Origin: Mytilus trossulus
Lineage: Eukaryota > Mollusca > Bivalvia > Mytilida > Mytilidae
DNA length: 64,000 bases
Direction of reading: 5' to 3'
NCBI RefSeq assembly: GCF_036588685.1
Contig: NC_086386.1
Span: forward strand, 14,652,931 to 14,716,930
The notes beneath the pieces were generated by a model, which did no database searches, was not told where the DNA came from, and worked only from the letters and a program-made list of their open reading frames with translations. Each line of letters opens with the position of its first letter. Within the stretch, counting starts at the first letter, position 1. Below, piece by piece: positions 1-10,719 of this stretch. Made by a program: the position numbers and the translations under genes.

Positions 1-1009
1 ATCTATATTTCGTCAATGTAAATAACAGATAATCGTAAGGCTTATTTTTGTAGGTTTTTAATTTTGATTATCTTGGTTTTGTAAAAAAAAGCAAAATGAA
101 CAGTATAACAAATAATATGAACAACTTTGATAATGCTGTGTATTAATCCTTCAAATAATGTTTTTATATATTAATTGTGCTGTTTCTGTATAAGTGTCTG
201 TGTGATTTTGTTAGCAAACCTATTCTGAATGTTTTAATGTATAGATATTTGCCAAATAAAAATAAATAAATAATTGAAATGATTTAAAATCTCACGGCTA
301 AGGCCACCATTTATTTGTACAATTTACAAAAATTACATTTTAATACAAATTAACAAATATTACTTAAAAATTTAGACAGCGTGACGCAAGACAGGAAGAA
401 ATGACAAACTAATGGGGAGGATACAACAGTGGTAGATGAATGGACTGGAAGGGTGGAAGAAACGAAATGAGGAATTTGAAAACAAACCAAGATACATATT
501 TTCCAAAACATGATCTTAAATTTCTAACAGGATTTACAAAATACAAAACACTACAAATTGATTAAAATATACAGATGTCTTTTCATACCATGGGTTCAAG
601 GGTGTATAAGAAAAAAACCAAGTCATTTACCAAATAAAATAAGAATATATGAAAACTATCCAAATTAACCAAAAACAACAAATGTCTTTCAACAATACGA
701 AAAACCAATATCATAGAATAAACTACAAATGACCCCTACATGACAAAAATGCAGAAAAAATCAACTACTAGTTCTTTTAAAGTAGCAACATTTCAACGGT
801 GTCAGTATATGGAATTAAGTTTCCCTTTTGATATGACAAATCACAGCTTGCATTACTCATTCTTAGTAAAAAAAGATGATAATAACAGAAAAATCTATTG
901 AACCAATAATTCGAAATTGTGTCGTTTATAGCTTCTCTTCGAAAGTACAGGGACGCAATCCCGTGTGTTACATATTTGTTTTTGGTTCATTTTTTTTACA
1001 TAAATAAGG
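1..1009. other. Non-coding, AT-rich flank; possible 3' end of an upstream gene
   Basis: No exon is recognisable. An AATAAA at 255-260 sits in a run of related AATAAA-like words, so the first 260 bases could be the 3' UTR of a gene lying outside the window, but nothing else supports this. The rest is simple AT-rich sequence. Confidence 0.25.
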
Positions 1010-1200
1010 CCGCTAGTTTTCTTGTTTGAATTGTTTTACATTGTCTTATTGGGGCATTGTATAGCTGATTATGCGGTATGGGCTTTGCTCATTGTTAAAG
1101 GCCGTACGGTGACCTATGGTTTTTAATGTTTGTGTCATTTTGGTCTTTTGTGGATAGTTGTCTCATTGGCAATCATACCACATCTTCTTTTCTATATGTT
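1010..1200 (+). repeat. Dispersed mussel-type repeat ('CATACCACATCTTCTT' end)
   Basis: The segment runs from a TTTTCTTGTTTGAATTG block through GGCCGTACGGTGACCTA to GTCTCATTGGCAATCATACC and CACATCTTCTT. Related copies occur in this window at 11296-11470 (reverse), 18062-18120, 23228-23265 (reverse), 29735-29800, 30700-30890 and 54600-54930. The repeated recurrence in both orientations shows a dispersed element. I associate this lexicon with Mytilus genomes from memory; its class is not settled here. Confidence 0.7.
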
Positions 1201-1339
1201 AAACTTTATGGAATATCTCCGATTTCTGTATAAAAACCGATATGTTCCATTTGTGGCAACTCTTAATCCCTCCTCCTCCCGAATGTTGCGTACCGAATTA
1301 GAATTTTAACAGTGTTTTTATTAAGATTAACAAACGGAC

Positions 1340-1560
1340 ATATATATAGCAGAATCCACCTACGTTTCGGGAGCACCAGATCACCTCCTAGTTTTAGGTT
1401 GTGTTGTTGTTCAGTTTTTAGTTAATTATGGTGTGTTAAGCATATTGAGTTACTAATCCGTTTCTGTTTGAGTTTTTACTTTAGCTTTTTCGTTGTCATA
1501 TTACTTTCGGCTTTGATTTTAATTGTCCATTAGGTATATCATGCCTCTTTTGCATTGTTC
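1340..1560 (+). repeat. Dispersed mussel-type repeat, second family
   Basis: A block containing a 'TTTCGGGAGCACC(A/T)GATCACC' motif followed by GTTTTTAGTT and a 'TATCATGCCTCTTTTGCATTG' tail. Better-preserved relatives in this window are at 20600-21060 and 29230-29430. It lies directly beside the family ending at 1200. Confidence 0.5.
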
Positions 1561-1689
1561 AGAACTAAATAAAATATTGAAAAAACAATACCAGAAAATA
1601 ATTTAAGCCAGCTTTTTTGAGTTTACAATACGCGTGGTGATGATTACTTAAAAACAAAAAACTCAAGTTCTCTATGTAATAAACTCATT

Positions 1690-1835
1690 AAAGATACCAG
1701 GATTTAAATTTTGTTTATTTGCCTGACGTGCGTTTCGTCTACAAAAGACTCACCAGTGACGCTCGAATCCCCCAAAAAATAAAGAGGCCAAATAATGTAC
1801 GAAGTTGAAGAGCATTAAAGACTAACTTCCGAAAA
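1690..1835 (+). repeat. Dispersed repeat with GTTTCGTCTACAAAAGACTC core
   Basis: Shares the ordered blocks 'ACCAGGATT', 'TGCGTTTCGTCTACAAAAGA', 'CAGTGACGCTC' and 'GTTGAAGAGCATT' with the copy at 62061-62195. More distant relatives are at 5041-5150 and 5399-5490, with 'CCAGATGCGCATTTCGAC' and 'CTCTTCAGTGATGCTC'. This is a high-copy bivalve repeat by my recollection; its class (SINE or MITE) cannot be decided from these copies. Confidence 0.65.
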
Positions 1836-2156
1836 GATTTGCCAAATACAGCTGAGGTAATTTGTAGAAAAGCAGAAGTTTATTAAGGTTTTAGTTAATT
1901 TATAAATATGACCATATCAATGATAATTCATATCAGCAGAAAGGTCTGACACAATGTCGATAAAAGTGTTGACTTTTGATACCACACTAGTAAATTAAAT
2001 GAATGACCTATAGAAATAGTTAACCTTCAAATCTAAACAGTTTACCAATAAGTTGTGTGTTAACTTGAAACAAGTCGTAACCTATTTGGTGTTATCAGGT
2101 TAAGTGATAACTGCAAGATATATAAGGCTTGTGACATATAATACATATTGAAGTTG

Positions 2157-2300
2157 TTTTCCATTCTTTGGATTTTTCTGAGCTGTTGGTTGTCCCATTT
2201 TATAAGGGAATTTCCGTTTTGAATTTTCTTTTCAATTCGTTATTTTATATTTATTTCTCTTTATTGTTACTGATGGGGAATTCGGTTATGAACTGAAAGA
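2157..2300 (+). repeat. Dispersed repeat ('TTTCCGTTTTGAATTTTC' family)
   Basis: Contains TAAGGGAATTTCCGTTTTGAATTTTC followed by a T-rich stretch. Two further copies lie in gene A introns at 3030-3150 and 7605-7720, each with 'CATTCGTTTGATGTG' upstream. Three copies of the same element in and around one gene show local accumulation. Confidence 0.5.
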
Positions 2301-2416
2301 TTTTTTATCAGCAACCTATATACATAGGGTTAGATATGATAATAGTGATAACTTGACTTTATTATTTGATAACGTTTATTTTAGGTGATCAGAATAATTT
2401 TGACACCTACTTTATA

Positions 2417-5400
2417 ATGATGGTATTCTCTTGGGCTAATAGTGTTCTTTATGCAGGTAATATTTTTTCCCAATTTTTAATAATTTTACATCAATACAGA
2501 GCTAATACTACATTCTACTTTCAGTCTTTACATTAATTAAAAGGCATAACATAATTGCATACATATTAGATCTTAATCTCTCTTTTGTAAGTTTGAAAGA
2601 ATTTTAAAATTGGTATATTCCATTACTCTGATGATATGCATAATGATATGATGGATACATGGATTGGACTTTCAACTAGAGTTAATGTGAACCTTGCCAT
2701 GCAGCCACAGGACTTCAAATATTTGGAATTATTTCAAATACATATATAAGTAAGCACTGCATGTGGTTGTTAAATTTTAAATTTCCTTTTTTGTGCTTCT
2801 TTGATAAATTTTTGTTTGTTTTTGTTCTGATTGAGATTGTGACACGCTGAGGATTGCTGTATCACTATTTTGACATTATTACCTATCATGCATGTTTTGT
2901 TCACGCATCGTTATACATATAATGGAATTTGATGCGACTATCATACAAGTGAGACGTTTATCGCTATAAAACCAGTATAATCCACCATTTTTCTACATTT
3001 GAAAATGCCGTAACCAAGTAAGGCATATGACATGTTTTCATTCGTTTGATGTGTTTTGTCATTTGATTTTGCAATTTGATAAGGGACTTTCCGTTTTGAA
3101 TTTTCCTCGTAGTTCAGTTTGTCTTGTGATTTTATTTTTTTCTAACAGAATGGTTTTTTTTGAATGACTAAAACAGGATGTGTTTTTTTATATGATTTAA
3201 CTTAAAAATGGAATCTGCTTGTATCTAACGCTTCGTAATTATTTAATTTCAACTCTAAATTCCCTTAAATCTTAATGTAGATGTTGCCTTTTCTTAACCA
3301 AGTTGACCGCTTTTGATAATTATTTTATCACTTTATAAATAAAACCAAAATAGCCGGTTAACAACAATCAAACAGAACCTGAGGTCACTGGAAATAGATA
3401 CGGTATTCACAGGTCAATATACGAAATTTTACGCTATAAATGGTTAGTTCTCTTTCTTAACGTCTATTGAGAATATATAAATGAATTCCTACAACAACGA
3501 ATTTCTGTAATTAATGTCGAATTCATAAAGAAGGTATATAACACTCTCATAGAAGAATTCATTTGAAACACATGAAGCAGTTAGAAAAAAATAAACATGC
3601 ATCAGTTATATTTAATTTAATATTCACAAAGTAAAAATGTAGCTACACAAATCCTATCTATATGCAGTATTCACGTTTCTGGGAGTAAGCTGGAGGTTTA
3701 CATCAAGACATGTCTTTCAACACTATAATATTAGCTACAGCTATGGAAAACAGTTTATAATGCATGATATTTTTGGCATAAATCATAGGAACTTGGGTAA
3801 CCAAATATCAAATAGAGAAAGGAAAAACATAACAATCCAGACAAACCAGAAACACAAGGATGACTGTTCACATCATGGTTGCTCGAAACACAAGGGGGCA
3901 AACAAATTAGAACAAAAAACCATGACCCCCCTCTAAAACGTAATGATGAATAAATAGTAAAAATACACCAACAAAAAAAAATAGAATAAAGTCAAGAAAA
4001 TCAATCTCTAGTCAATAAGACACTGCATAACCAACTATAAATTGAGCATCTCGAACCCTGTCCAAACCTGAAATAGAAATATGATTCAAACCGTTAATAT
4101 TAATGAAAATATTGTTTTTTAATTTAAAACCAAATATGGATGACGTAACAAGTATCATATAGTTTATTTACCCGAATAAAATTATACTTAGACTGCTGTT
4201 TTTGTTATTTATAACTATTGTTAATATTTGTTATGATTCTACATACTAAAACAACAACAAAAACATAAAAGAAAAAAAAATCACGTACACAAAAAGACGC
4301 TGCCAGCATATTATTATTTTCCATCGTGTACTCAATTTCCTAGCTTGCAGAAATCATATTAACTGGTTTTGTTACGTCAGTTTATATATATTCCTTTTGT
4401 ATTGCTATACATATTTTGCTTTGTATATGCCGAATAAAAAGAATTGCAATCAAGGGAACAAAATGTTAGTTTGATTTTTGTAAAACATAAGGCCTTTTCA
4501 TATTCCTAAACTATGTTGAAACATTCTAAATAATTGATAGTAGTGCCCTTACACACATGATTTTAACAACTTGTAGTAGTATAAATAAAAACAACAGTAG
4601 TATACTGGTGTTCAAAAGTCATTAATCAATTTAGAGAAAAAATTTCGGGCAAAAACCTAAAAGAAACAAAGGGCTTTTCGAAAGTTTATGATTTCTGAAA
4701 AGAAAATATTTTAAAACAAATTAACCATATTCATGTATTTTTGCTTTTCTGTTCCTCAGGGAGAATATGTTTTATAGCATTCTCAATCGCAGATATGACC
4801 AACGCATTGCCTACAACGTCATCTCCAAGACCAGATCCATTGACCTGTACAGACTGTTGTGATTTAGTGCTATGTATGGGACTCGACAGTGGACCACTGA
4901 CTACTAACACTGGGGACTTTACCGATAAATTGTGCAGGTAAAAGCAACATCTCGTCGACAAAAACATTTTTAATTCAGATTCACTTAAATATATAAACAT
5001 ATAGTTATTTAATTGATCACTTGAAAATTTACATAAAGGTGCCAATAACATTAACGGTACCAATTTTCCTGCACCAGATGCGCATTTCGACAATACATGC
5101 CTCTTCAGTGATGCTCGTGGCAAACATATTTGAAATCCAAAGCTTATATAAAAGATGAACTGCTATAATTCAAAGGGTCCAAAAAGTAAAGCAAAATCCG
5201 TGAAAAGAATCAGAGCTTTGCATGAGAGAGATACATTTCCTAATTTATAACAATTTCTAAAATTTTGTCACAGCAAATTTTAATAACACAAAAAAAAAAC
5301 GTATTTTCATGCCAGTACCGAAGTACTGACTACTGGGCTGATGATACCCTCGGGGACTAATAATCCACCAGCAGAGGCATCAACCTAGTTGTAGTTATAA

Positions 5401-8400
5401 CATTAACGGTACCAAGTTTCCTTCACCAGATGCGCATTTCGACATTACTTGTCTCTTCAGTGATGCTCTTGGCCAAAATATTTAAAATCCAACTTTATCC
5501 AGAAATAATTGAACATGATTGAACATACCAAATGTCTTAAAGCGATTTTGCTGCAACAAGACTATTTGACGCCATAAACTTAATGTTCAATTCCGACGAC
5601 GATAATAATCAGATCAACATGTTGTGACAATGCCGCGTCAATGGTATTTTATTACACAACGTTACTTGTGAGACACATTTACAGCCGCAACGTCAACTGC
5701 TAATCAAATTAATCAAATTACCGAATGTCATTGCGCACAGATTCATGCCATAAATGTTTTCTATAAACTGAACTGCCAAAGAATCAACTGCAGAAAAAAT
5801 ATTAAAAGCCCTGAAATTACAGACGCATAATTGCGAAAACCCATTGTTAAGGTTAGTACACAGGCAAAATCAGAAGGTGTAGAATAGAACAAAAAACATA
5901 CCGCGAACAGAATTGGTTGACCTTTATGACAATCATTTTAGTGTTGGTTACAGGCAGTCATTGTTTTTGACGGTAACACATTCATTTGTAAAGGGGAGAC
6001 TAAGGGTTCAATGTATACCACAAGATTTGAACATACAAAAATGACGTAATCAATTCAACCTTGAACTGCCAATATCTTAAAACAATGAAGTTACGAAAGA
6101 ATTTTCTGTTATCATATATGTTTAATAAAAATTGCATATTTAAAAGTTGATATTCAAAATATCAATCTAGTGTTGCGTTTCTAAAGTTGGTCAGTATATT
6201 TAGATCAAAGTTAAAAAAAAAAAAAAATCTTTCAGCAAGACAAACATCGCCATTATGCCAACTTGTTTTACAAAGCACAACTTAAACACCTGTTCCTACA
6301 TGAAAAAACTTGTCCCCATAATACCCTCTTCTGATAAGATGGCGGAAGGCTTTGTAGAACTCTGCAAACAAAAGGAAGGTGAGCATGTATTTAGCAATGA
6401 TCTATTTATCTTTAGGTTTATTCAAAATCCTGAATATTTGTCCAATTGCAAGAATGTAGTTGATACATGCTGGTTTTAAAGAGAGTCGAATGATAACACA
6501 GGGACATTCAAACTCATACATGAATTGAAATAAACTGACAAGGCAATGGCTAAAAAAGAACAGACTAGCAGACAGACAACAATACACAAAACACAACATT
6601 AAGCCTGAGCAAAGACGACCCCTACCATAAACTGATGTGATCTCAGGTGCTCAAGACGGGTACATAACAAGTGTGCATGTTTATAGAATATAAAAAGAAG
6701 CGACAAATTCATATTTTTTCCCGATTTGACTCAAATTCTTACATTTCATTTATAACATATATAAAACTTATATCGAAATTATAACAAGTCTGAAATCACC
6801 AGTTTACGTGAAATGAAGTCGAAAATATGTATCAAAGCTTTGTGTGTATTCTAGTCGCCATCTAATAAATCCTTGAGATGACCTACGAAGATTGTGGACG
6901 GTCATATCAGTTTTATAAACCTGATTATTGATAACAATGTTTTTTTTGTGGATCGAATTAGTCAATCTAATGATTTACCATCGTTTCACTTTCTATGTGG
7001 ACATTAGTTTCCTTTTTATACCTAAACATCCATAGTGCATGCGTGATCCATCTCTAACTAAGAGTTAAATGAAAGCATACATCAAAACAGATTCAATGAA
7101 ATCGAATTATTCTTATTTACTTGCAAGTAGAAAATTCAACAGCGATGAATTTTGACACAATTAAACCATTACTGTTTGAAATAGATATACTTTATTTTGT
7201 TTGTATATCTCGTAGCCATTGAACCTTTAACATGCTTGTAAATTTTTGTTATAATATAAATGATAAAGTATTATATCATCAACAACATATAGCAATAACG
7301 CATCATGAAAATAGGAAGGGTTTAAACAAAATTGATCTATATTTCAAACAAAAAATGCACTTGAAATGCACATTCGACTCCGATCTAAATTAAATAGGTT
7401 TGTCAGTTAAAACACAAATTCTTCAATCATACAATGGTTCACCATACAAAAAGAGAGATATTACAAGGTTAACATTATTAAATTTCATCGTCTCTTTTTT
7501 ATGCCTAGAAGCACCTTTTCACTACATTAAACAAACTAATATATTAACTTGAATATCAATAAGGTTTCATCCTTCATTTTCTATATGAGAAATTGCCTGT
7601 CAGGAATATGATAATTGTTTCCCATTCGTTTGATGTGTTAGATTTTGCTATTTGATAAAGGAGTTTTCGTTTTGAACTATTCTTGAAATTTAGATTTTTT
7701 TGTTATTTTACGTTTTATGTGTATATTTATGATTATAGAGATGAAAGCTGTATCTTCTTGTTTGACAAACAGTAGTATAGGATCAGAAGAACTTAACAGA
7801 TGTCAGATTCCTTACATGAATGCAATGAAAGATACAAATAGCAACGTATGCGAGTAAGTACACTATACCTGACATGAATGCTATGAAGGATACAAACAGC
7901 AACGTATGCGAGTCAGTACACTATACCTTACCTGAATGCTATGAAGAATACAAATAGCAACGTATGTGAGTAAGTACACTATACCTGACATGAATGCTAT
8001 GAAGGATACAAACAGCAACGTATGCGAGTAAGTACACTATAACTTACCTGAATGCTATGAAGAATACAAATAGCAACGTATGTGAGTAAGTACACTATAC
8101 CTTACATGAATGCTATGAAGGATACAAACAGCAACGTATGCGAGTCAGTACATGTATATACAAGTATTACTGCACGAATACAATGAAGGATCCAAACAGC
8201 AACGTATATGAGAAAGTACATGTTTATATTACTGCGTGAATGCTATGAATGATACAAACAGCAACGTATGCGAGTAAGTACATGTATACCTTACACAAAT
8301 GCTATGAAGGATAAAAATAGTATAGTATCGTGTGCGAGTAAGTTCATTTATACCTTACATGAATGGAATGAAAGATAAAAATAGCAACGTATGCGAGTAA

Positions 8401-10642
8401 GTACATGTATACATCACATGTCTACAATGGTATGAAGGATAAAAATAGTAACATGTGCGATTAAGGGCATACGATACAGTTGTGACCCCGTATTTACAGT
8501 TTGATGAAAATTTCCAGATAGGCTTTTTTTGCCTGATTAAAACATATATGTTATAAAACATATACCTTCATGTGCTACTTTTTTAGTTAAATGAGGTCGA
8601 AATATAGTATATTTGCTCAAAATTCGGATTTATGGTCGTATTTTCGCTTTCGAAAGAAAGCCATAACCTTTTTGTTTTAAAAGATAAACACAAATTGTTT
8701 TTTGTTAAATAATTTGTAATTTCTTTATTTTATAAGTATCCTAAAAACTTATGCATTTCTTATTCAGAAGTAACTCATATTTATCAAATGGTCATGAATT
8801 GAGAATAAAACGTACTTTTTGCCCTATATTTATCAACATTAAAAAAGTTGCACTATTTACAATTTTAAAAAATTTGGTTCACCATTATCTCCCTGAATGA
8901 AAAAAAAATGTTGTTTGAAAAAAATAGGGATCCATGCACTCGTTTTCAAATTAAATCAGTTTAAATGATAAAAATCAGTCGAAAAATGCATCTTTTCACG
9001 GTATGTCACAGTTTGACGTCGCGAAATTAACATTTAAGTAATTTTTTTTCTGTCTATGAAGAAATAACATAAAAAATTTGATTCACACTGAATAACGCGC
9101 GTAGAGGTTTATTTAACAGTGTGCACCACATTTTTTATGTTATTTCGAATAGACAGAAAAAATATTACAGTAACTTCTTATACATTTATTCTAAATTCCA
9201 TTTTAATCCGTAGAAAACCATGAAAAAACGTTGATGACGTCACGGTCACATGACTTAGTTATGTTTATGGGCTCATAACAAAATAACGTTACATCCAAAA
9301 TCAAATTATTTTACGTTAGCAACGTCATTACCTCCCCTATAACTGTATCGTATGCCCTTTAGTACATAAACCCCTTAAGCATATCAGGCCATTCTAATTA
9401 CATCTTATAAGTATTCGTTTTTAAAGACTATAATTAAAGATACAGCTTTGTATTTTCTTAATTTTTTTCTGTGAATTAGGAATACTTGCCATATTTTTCA
9501 ATAATGGACATTAGAGTTACAGTTCCGCAACATATACCCATACCCATCATATTTATTAATCATTTACCATTCATCATTTAGTATTATCACAGTGGTTAAA
9601 ATTAAAGTATATAGTTAAACTATGTAACTTACATATATTCATCCATGATTATCACAAAGAGGTGAAACCGGTTGGAGAAAAATGTAGAGAATTAAAGGAT
9701 TTTAAGAACATTTCGAAATTTAATTTTATTTATATTTCTACTAGTGTGCACACAGAATTCAATTTTTAGAATAAATATATATATAGATTCTACCACTGCA
9801 TCGAGTGTAATACGATATTTATCCACTCGAGACAGTTGAATTTTCAAATTTAAAGTCCGAGCCGTCTCGGCGAGGACTTTAAAATTGATAATTTGACTGT
9901 CAAGGTGAATAAATTTCGTATTACTCGAGATTTGGTTGTGAAATCTGTTTCTCTAATGATTTCTAACGTTATGCAGGCAAACTTATTCCTTCTTTTCGAA
10001 TGATCTGCAAAAAGGTGTGTTCTTTCTTTGTGACGTCGTCAGGCATGGTCGCCTTTTTTCATGTCGTCACAATAGGAAATTCAGAGGAAAGCAAGAAAAT
10101 TCGACGTCACAATCGGATTTCAACTAATGAAGTTCTGAGATCAAACGAACCACACGTTGATTACATTTTTTTATACAATGGGTGCAGAAAGGGATAAATT
10201 GACGAAGAATTAGATATAGATATATATATACCATTCTCTGTAACTTTGTATTCAGTTTATGAGAATAACAGATTCATTCATTCATTCTAAAAAGAATTCA
10301 TGGATTATCAAACAACGAAATGAAAAAAAGAGCAAACAAAAACGTTATTTAAAAACTCAAAAATGAAATCTATAAAAGACAAATGAAATAATGTTTTCTT
10401 TTGTAATTTACTATGAAATTTCTGCTTACAGGACAATGAGTACAATGTCTCAATGTGTACTATCGCTGTTAAAGACCACGAACTGCAGTGACAACATTGG
10501 TATAAACTATGAACAATCAATGGAATTACAAAAGGAGAAATACTCGTTTTGCAACAATGCATCAGCTCAAATGAGTAATGTGCTGTATCTTGTAATCATC
10601 AGTTTAATGCTCATCTGGAATACAATAGCTTTGAACATATGA
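2417..10642 (+). CDS. Gene A: cysteine-rich secreted or GPI-anchored-like protein, five exons
   Basis: Coding exons are 2417-2456, 4760-4937, 6236-6378, 7739-7853 and 10432-10642. All introns are GT-AG with phases 1, 2, 1, 2, and the joined frame is 687 nt (228 residues plus stop). The model is validated by gene B, which repeats every exon at 13760-18762 with the same phases and conserved cysteines. Residues 1-29 form a moderately hydrophobic leader after a doubled ATG. Exons 2-5 each encode one unit with three aligned cysteines: C43/52/72, C83/92/116, C128/142/158 and C167/177/199 (C17, C46 and C47 are extra). The last 20 residues are hydrophobic and follow N-N-A-S-A, as in GPI-anchor signals. 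I do not recognise the family and assign no function. Odd feature: an 11-copy array repeats the exon-4 donor. A short N-terminal extension in an unseen exon is possible. Confidence 0.75.
2457..4759 (+). other. Gene A intron 1
   Basis: It starts with a GTAATA donor and ends CCTCAG. It holds a copy of the TTTCCGTTTTGAATTTTC repeat (3030-3150) and otherwise AT-rich sequence with no exon that I can support. Gene B intron 1 shares the first bases after the donor (GTAATATTTTT). Confidence 0.6.
5041..5150. repeat. Dispersed repeat copy in gene A intron 2
   Basis: Ordered blocks 'AACATTAACGGTACCAA', 'CACCAGATGCGCATTTCGAC' and 'CTCTTCAGTGATGCTC' are repeated 350 bases downstream at 5399-5490. The core resembles the 1690 and 62061 copies, so this is probably the same superfamily. 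Confidence 0.6.
5310..5490. repeat. Second dispersed repeat copy in gene A intron 2
   Basis: A 'CCAGTACCGAAGTACTGACTACTGGGC' block (5311-5338) leads into 'AACATTAACGGTACCAAG' at 5400 and the CAGATGCGCATTTCGAC core. The 5' part is missing from the 5041 copy, so that copy is the shorter one. Confidence 0.55.
7605..7720 (+). repeat. Dispersed repeat just upstream of gene A exon 4
   Basis: Carries CCATTCGTTTGATGTGTTAG followed by TTTCGTTTTGAAC and a T-rich run, matching 3030-3150. It ends about 20 bases before the exon-4 acceptor, so its T-rich tail may supply part of the polypyrimidine tract. Confidence 0.5.
7811..8469 (+). repeat. 58-bp tandem array duplicating the exon-4 3' end and splice donor
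   Basis: About eleven copies of a 58-base unit that holds the last ~43 bases of gene A exon 4 plus its GTAAGTAC donor. Unit 1 is the exon itself. Cores 'AGCAACGTATG(C/T)GAGTAAG' recur near 7839, 7899, 7957, 8015, 8073, 8131, 8197, 8257, 8319, 8381 and 8447. The first six units are almost identical and strictly 58 bases apart; later ones drift (59-66). Several keep a usable GTAAGT and others read GTCAGT or AGAAAG. Gene B has a single, unexpanded equivalent at 16190-16230. Confidence 0.9.
8465..9357. mobile_element. Foldback/MITE-like element in gene A intron 4
   Basis: Ends are inverted: GGGCATACGATACAGTT at 8465-8481 and AACTGTATCGTATGCCC at 9341-9357. Inside is a second inverted pair: 9043-9080 and 9128-9168, with 'TTTTTCTGTCTAT' and 'ATAACATAAAAAAT' blocks. 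Left flank is TTAA and right flank TTTA, so a TTAA target duplication (piggyBac style) with one change is possible but unproven. No transposase is present, so it would be non-autonomous. Confidence 0.65.
9780..9930. repeat. Imperfect palindrome (MITE-like) in gene A intron 4
   Basis: Left arm ATCGAGTGTAATACGATATT at 9799 onward pairs with AATAAATTTCGTATTACTCGAG ending near 9930. The centre is AAAGTCCGAGCCGTCTCGGC and GAGGACTTT. Arms are about 60 bases with several mismatches. The following ~200 bases (to 10160) contain paired TGACGTCG and ACGTCACAAT words and may belong to the same element. Confidence 0.55.
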
Positions 10643-10712
10643 CATTCAATAACATTAGTTTGAGGACCTCCTGATGTGATTTATTTGTTATCTTTTTAAA
10701 TACTGTAAAAAC

Positions 10713-10718
10713 AATAAA
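10713..10718 (+). promoter_or_regulatory. Polyadenylation signal of gene A
   Basis: AATAAA lies 71 bases after the gene A stop codon, in a 3' UTR that is recognisably similar to gene B's (both have a GACCTC..TGATGTGATT-type block). The gene B signal is at 18886. Confidence 0.65.
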
Positions 10719-10719
10719 C

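Noticed and set aside
4731..5123. 130-codon minus-strand open frame
   Set aside because: It lies antisense to gene A exon 2 and runs into a dispersed repeat. The plus exon is supported by the gene B paralogue.
7811..8469. Possible CRISPR-like or satellite array
   Set aside because: Units are contiguous with no unique spacers, and they derive from the adjacent exon and splice donor in a eukaryotic gene.
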